From Rhizophagus clarus (Eukaryota; Glomeromycota; Glomeromycetes; Glomerales; Glomeraceae), in the NCBI GenBank assembly GCA_015698045.1, contig BLAL01000282.1, forward strand, positions 96,902 to 160,901: a stretch of 64,000 bases of DNA, written 5' to 3'. The first letter of the stretch is position 1. Every line of letters begins with the position of its first letter. The position numbers and the translations under genes were made by a program. Positions 60,917-64,000 of this stretch are shown here, one piece after another. The notes below the pieces were generated by a model that saw only the letters and a program-made list of their open reading frames with translations, made no database searches and was not told the origin of the DNA.

Positions 60917-62018
60917 ATCAGAAAGACAGAAACGAAATATAAGATGATTCAGCTAAGAAAAACTTTTTTTATATGATAAAAAAAAAATGTGAAAGATTTC
61001 CATAAACGTTAATTATAAATCCCACAATTCAACATTTCAATATAAATAAACATATGATTATTTCTTCTTTTTCTCCAGTATTTATACTCCCTCTTACGAA
61101 GGAGATATCTATAGGTAGACTTTTTCCCATGTTTTCGGATAGGGTAATAAATTCACCATGTAGACCTCGTTCATAAGTTGTATCATTTTTATATTATAGC
61201 GGGTGGTGTGATAAGAGAGTGTAGCGAAAATTATTAAACTGATGACGCATGATTCACGGGATCAGTCAGAAATCTAATCAATTTGTGGCTTAGTACATTC
61301 TATCTTTTCCAAGTTTAAAGCTTTTTGAATTTTTACACGATCTTCCAAAGAGAAATTCCCGATCGAATCAATCGCTCTAGACTATCTAATTGGTTAACAC
61401 AAACATTAGATTTTGACTTCACTTTAACCCAGATGGACCTCCAGCAACTACCTTCACGACTATCATAGGAGCATTAATAGATTTGTTTTTTATAATATTT
61501 TTGATTATCCTTTTTCAAATTTATTTACTTCATTATGTCGATTTATTTATTAGATAGTAGTTCGTTATTTCTTTTTATTTCTTTTTCTTTAGGTTTTTCT
61601 TTTTTTCTGTTTAGGGATTAAAGATCTAAAAAGTAGGCGAGTACATTTGTATCTTAGTGTAGTCACTTTATTCGCAATACCTGTAATTTTATTGCTCTTT
61701 GTATTGTCATTGCTCTTTGTATTGTCACTATTCTTGCGCTAGATTTGACAATACTTTATCCTTCATTTTTAAAACTAGTTTACCAAGCACATCAATATTT
61801 ACCAACTTATAACAACGATAATAAACAATTTGTAACACATATATATGAAAAAAATATATTAGGAATATAAATAATATTATTACAAAAATTTATTTTCTCC
61901 TTGACCTTCTTCAATCCTTTCCTACCTTTCTGCTTTTAAACGAGTAATTCTAATAAAATAAATGTCAAAAATTATATTAATTTAAGGAACCTTATTAGCA
62001 AAAAAGTTGATTACTTAC
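60917..62018. other. Intergenic stretch, no supported gene
   Basis: A plus-strand segment near 61360-61470 has a short open frame (SNWLTQTLDFDFTLTQ) ending at a stop, and an overlapping hydrophobic frame follows; neither has a start or splice pattern that I can support. A RIP-like or transposon origin cannot be judged. Confidence 0.4.
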
Positions 62019-62148
62019 TTCCTCTCTGTCTTCTTTAATTCATTATATACCCGCAGCAATTCTCTCTAGTTATCCTTTTAATCCCGATCCATACCATCCA
62101 CTTGCTCTTGAAGTTCCTGCACCTTTTTTTCCAATTCCTTTATGCAAT
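62019..62148 (-). pseudogene. Coiled-coil exon relic
   Basis: Minus strand: acceptor CCCTCAACAG, then IKELEKKVQELQEQVDGMD followed by two in-frame stops, then RELLRVYNELKKTERK and a GTAAGT donor. This looks like one exon of a bZIP/coiled-coil gene related in style to the gene at 60402-60916, now broken by substitutions. Neighbouring exons were not identified. Confidence 0.5.
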
Positions 62149-62778
62149 CTGTTGAGGGAAAAAAAATTTGGGACCAAGCGGGTCTCTCCATCTTAGCGCA
62201 GACTTACCTAAAGAGAGTATCAAAAGCTAGCCATAGTTTAGACGTTACGAAAACTTAAAATAATTTCTTTGTCGTAAAGAAAAAATAACTTTTGCGTAAT
62301 TGGATTGTATAAATATAGAAAAATCTGCGTGAGAAAATACATGTAAAAAGAAGGATTTTAGCAAATACACGATCTGTTTGTTAAATTATATTAAACTAAG
62401 AGTAAAATTTACTTTTTGTCAGTACCGTATTTTATATAGATAAACCAACAGAATTTAGCATTATAGTATTTTAGTAAAATTTGTCTAATTACAAATTATA
62501 CAAATATTAATAAACTTCAAAAATTCAAAGATCGTAGTAATACGTAAAATTTGATTGATAGTAGCAGATCTTCAGTGTAACAGTTAGGATTGTCCTGAGA
62601 ATTTTTTCTCGTGTAAAAATGATTTTTTTCTCACAAAACTTGTCTCGCATGTTCTTACGTAAAATTCTTGCTTTCTAGTAGTGACAAAACGTTTGGAATC
62701 TTGTAAAAATGTAATTAAATCGGAAGTGATGAATAGAATAGTTGGGAGAACCGAATTATAATGACATATAATTTATTG

Positions 62779-62830
62779 ACAAAATTTATTTACAAAATTT
62801 ATTTACAAAATTTATTTACAAAATTCATTT
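62779..62830. repeat. 13-bp tandem repeat, four copies
   Basis: ACAAAATTTATTT repeated four times, the last with one C. Just downstream of the stop of the minus-strand gene at 62878. Confidence 0.85.
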
Positions 62831-62877
62831 TCTATACATTTGTTTTTCTAATTTATTTTCTATTTCTATTATTTGGT

Positions 62878-63317
62878 TTATTTTTGTTGATATAATTCAA
62901 CGGCAAATGTTTTTTGCCGTTTTAATTGTGTAATTTCTAAATAAATGTTAGTAATTGATATTATTTATACAATTATAATTTATAATTACCTTTACCTTTA
63001 TCTTTATTTTCAATTGTTTCATTTAAAGAGTTGACCTAAACCAATTTTTTAATTAGAAACCAGATAACAACCGAATACAATTATATACTTCATCCTTTAT
63101 TAAACCCTCCAAAAAAAGATAAACAAAAAATAAAAGATATAAGAAGAAAAAAAATAAAAAAAGCTATCTAAAAGATCTGAAAAAACTACGGGCGAACCTA
63201 GTAACCACTCTAGGCGGTTCTAAAGTGTTCACTCACCTTATCTCTTTTTCTTTTATTATTTGAAAAGGATTTATTTTTTCGTTCTTGTAATTTATTTTGA
63301 CTTCTTTTGTGAACCAT
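62878..63317 (-). CDS. Small basic protein, about 61 aa, three exons
   Basis: Exons 63317-63237, 63035-62990 and 62936-62878 (186 nt). Begins MVHKRSQNKLQERKNKSF with a Lys/Arg-rich segment (NNKRKRDK), followed by a polar helix (VNSLNETIENKD) and EITQLKRQKTFAVELYQQK. All junctions have GT-AG signals (GTGAGT, GTAATT; TTTAG, TTTAG) and the frame is continuous. An alternative donor six bases earlier (62996) removes two residues. It looks like a mini bZIP-like or nuclear basic protein. Short length keeps this tentative. Confidence 0.45.
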
Positions 63318-63746
63318 TTTCAACTGTAAGTTATCATAATTGAAGGGAAAAGTATTTATAAGATTTAAAGCGATTTTTTAGAACAAAGATTAAATGTGTA
63401 AAATTTCTTATCAAAGTAATTTATAGTGTGTAGATTATTTTATATGATATTACTTTATTTAGTGATTGAACATCCAATCCAAGCATAAATGAGGCGTGGA
63501 CAAATTTACGCGTTGCACAATTCAATTTATTTATACGGAAGTAATTTTTATTACTGTAATTCGAATGAAATGAAAATCATTAAAATAATTAAGTAACACG
63601 AACAATAGTTTTCATTCAACCTTAAGATGAATTAATCAATAGTTTATATCTCTAATACATAACTTTATTGAACTAATTAAGTCAAAACTATGTATAATTC
63701 GTTTTATACTACAAGAACGAAGAAATTGACATCTCCGAGATTAAGT

Positions 63747-64000
63747 TTATTTATTTGATTTTGCTTTTCTTCCTCTTTTTTTAGGAACATTATTCTGATT
63801 CTCTTTGTCATTTTCACGTTGTTTCCGGACCCTTTTTGGAGGATTAATTGGAACTTGTTCTTCATCAGTACGTGGTTCTGGAGGCTCAACTGGAGGAGGA
63901 GGCTCAACTGGAGAAGGAGGCTCAACTGGAGAAGGAGGATCTTGTTGTGCTTGAGGGGTGGTGGAGAACGGTCCTGTAATGCTGGAGAATTTCGTGGTGG
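63747..64000 (-). CDS. 3' end of a proline-rich nuclear-type protein (5' end beyond window)
   Basis: Minus-strand frame open from the window edge to TAA at 63749-63747. It encodes three tandem PPSPVE-type hexapeptides (18-bp DNA repeat, 63886-63939), then EPRTDEEQVPINPPKRVRKQ and a C-terminal KKRGRKAKSNK that resembles an AT-hook/nuclear localisation signal. Family unknown. The different-frame Leu-rich ORF over the same bases is a shadow of the repeat. Confidence 0.65.
   Translation of the reverse strand, partial: TTKFSSITGPFSTTPQAQQDPPSPVEPPSPVEPPPPVEPPEPRTDEEQVPINPPKRVRKQRENDKENQNNVPKKRGRKAKSNK

Noticed and set aside
63704-63925. Leu-rich 73-codon minus-strand ORF
   Set aside because: Shadow of the proline-rich repeat frame, which is open to the window edge and ends in a basic nuclear-type tail.

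Overview
The window looks like nuclear DNA of an arbuscular mycorrhizal fungus, most likely Rhizophagus or a close relative (inference). It is very AT-rich. Genes carry many short introns with GTRNGY donors and CTAAC-like branch points. It contains fungal single-copy genes (ERT1/AcuK-type regulator, DBP2, ATG4, NRAMP, Sec61-beta), several families shared with animals but rare in Dikarya (FNIP, KIAA0930/DUF2045, an AFF-like protein), and dense layers of decayed DNA transposons, MITEs and tandem short-exon arrays.

Layout. 1-10.5 kb is gene-poor: a broken transposon-linked ORF, a 30-bp minisatellite, two MITEs with 8-bp target duplications, a purine-rich unit with tiny exons, and a 16-copy array (4.96-6.93 kb) in which each copy is a 41- or 51-nt exon-like block between a T-rich tract ending in TAG and a GTAAG donor. 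10.5-33 kb is the main gene block: AFF-like gene (-) and CHD1 remodeller (+) from a shared upstream region; a small PH-like gene (+) converging on the DEAD-box RNA helicase DBP2 (-), which has an 811-nt intron inside motif V; a homeobox gene (-); then FNIP/Lst4 (-) and ERT1-like regulator (+) head to head. 33-41.5 kb is a nest of repeats: a hAT transposase pseudogene split by a 1.43-kb foldback element with a perfect 10-bp target duplication, a tRNA-derived SINE with a 15-bp duplication, and two more tiny-exon arrays. 41.5-49.7 kb is a second gene block: telomere-like repeats, KIAA0930 homologue (+), ATG4 (+), NRAMP metal transporter (-), Sec61-beta (+). 50-57 kb is again mobile DNA: a 2.63-kb terminal-inverted-repeat transposon with a decayed DUF7869-like transposase, further MITEs, and a 1.25-kb element that carries its own short-exon array. 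57-64 kb holds small lineage-specific genes (one split by two apparent 1-base homopolymer losses, a bZIP-like gene, a 61-residue gene) and the 3' end of a proline-rich gene.

How genes relate. FNIP (AMPK/TORC signalling), ERT1 (gluconeogenesis/respiration), ATG4 (autophagy) and NRAMP (metal uptake) all concern nutrient status, but only FNIP and ERT1 share a promoter region; I infer no operon-like unit. The most unusual material is the repeated short-exon arrays. They occur four times in different sequence versions, have consistent splice-like boundaries, and use exons whose length is not a multiple of three. At least one copy lies inside a mobile element. I assembled exon structures by hand; those of the multi-exon housekeeping genes sum to multiples of three, which supports them. 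No tRNA, rRNA or CRISPR locus was seen.
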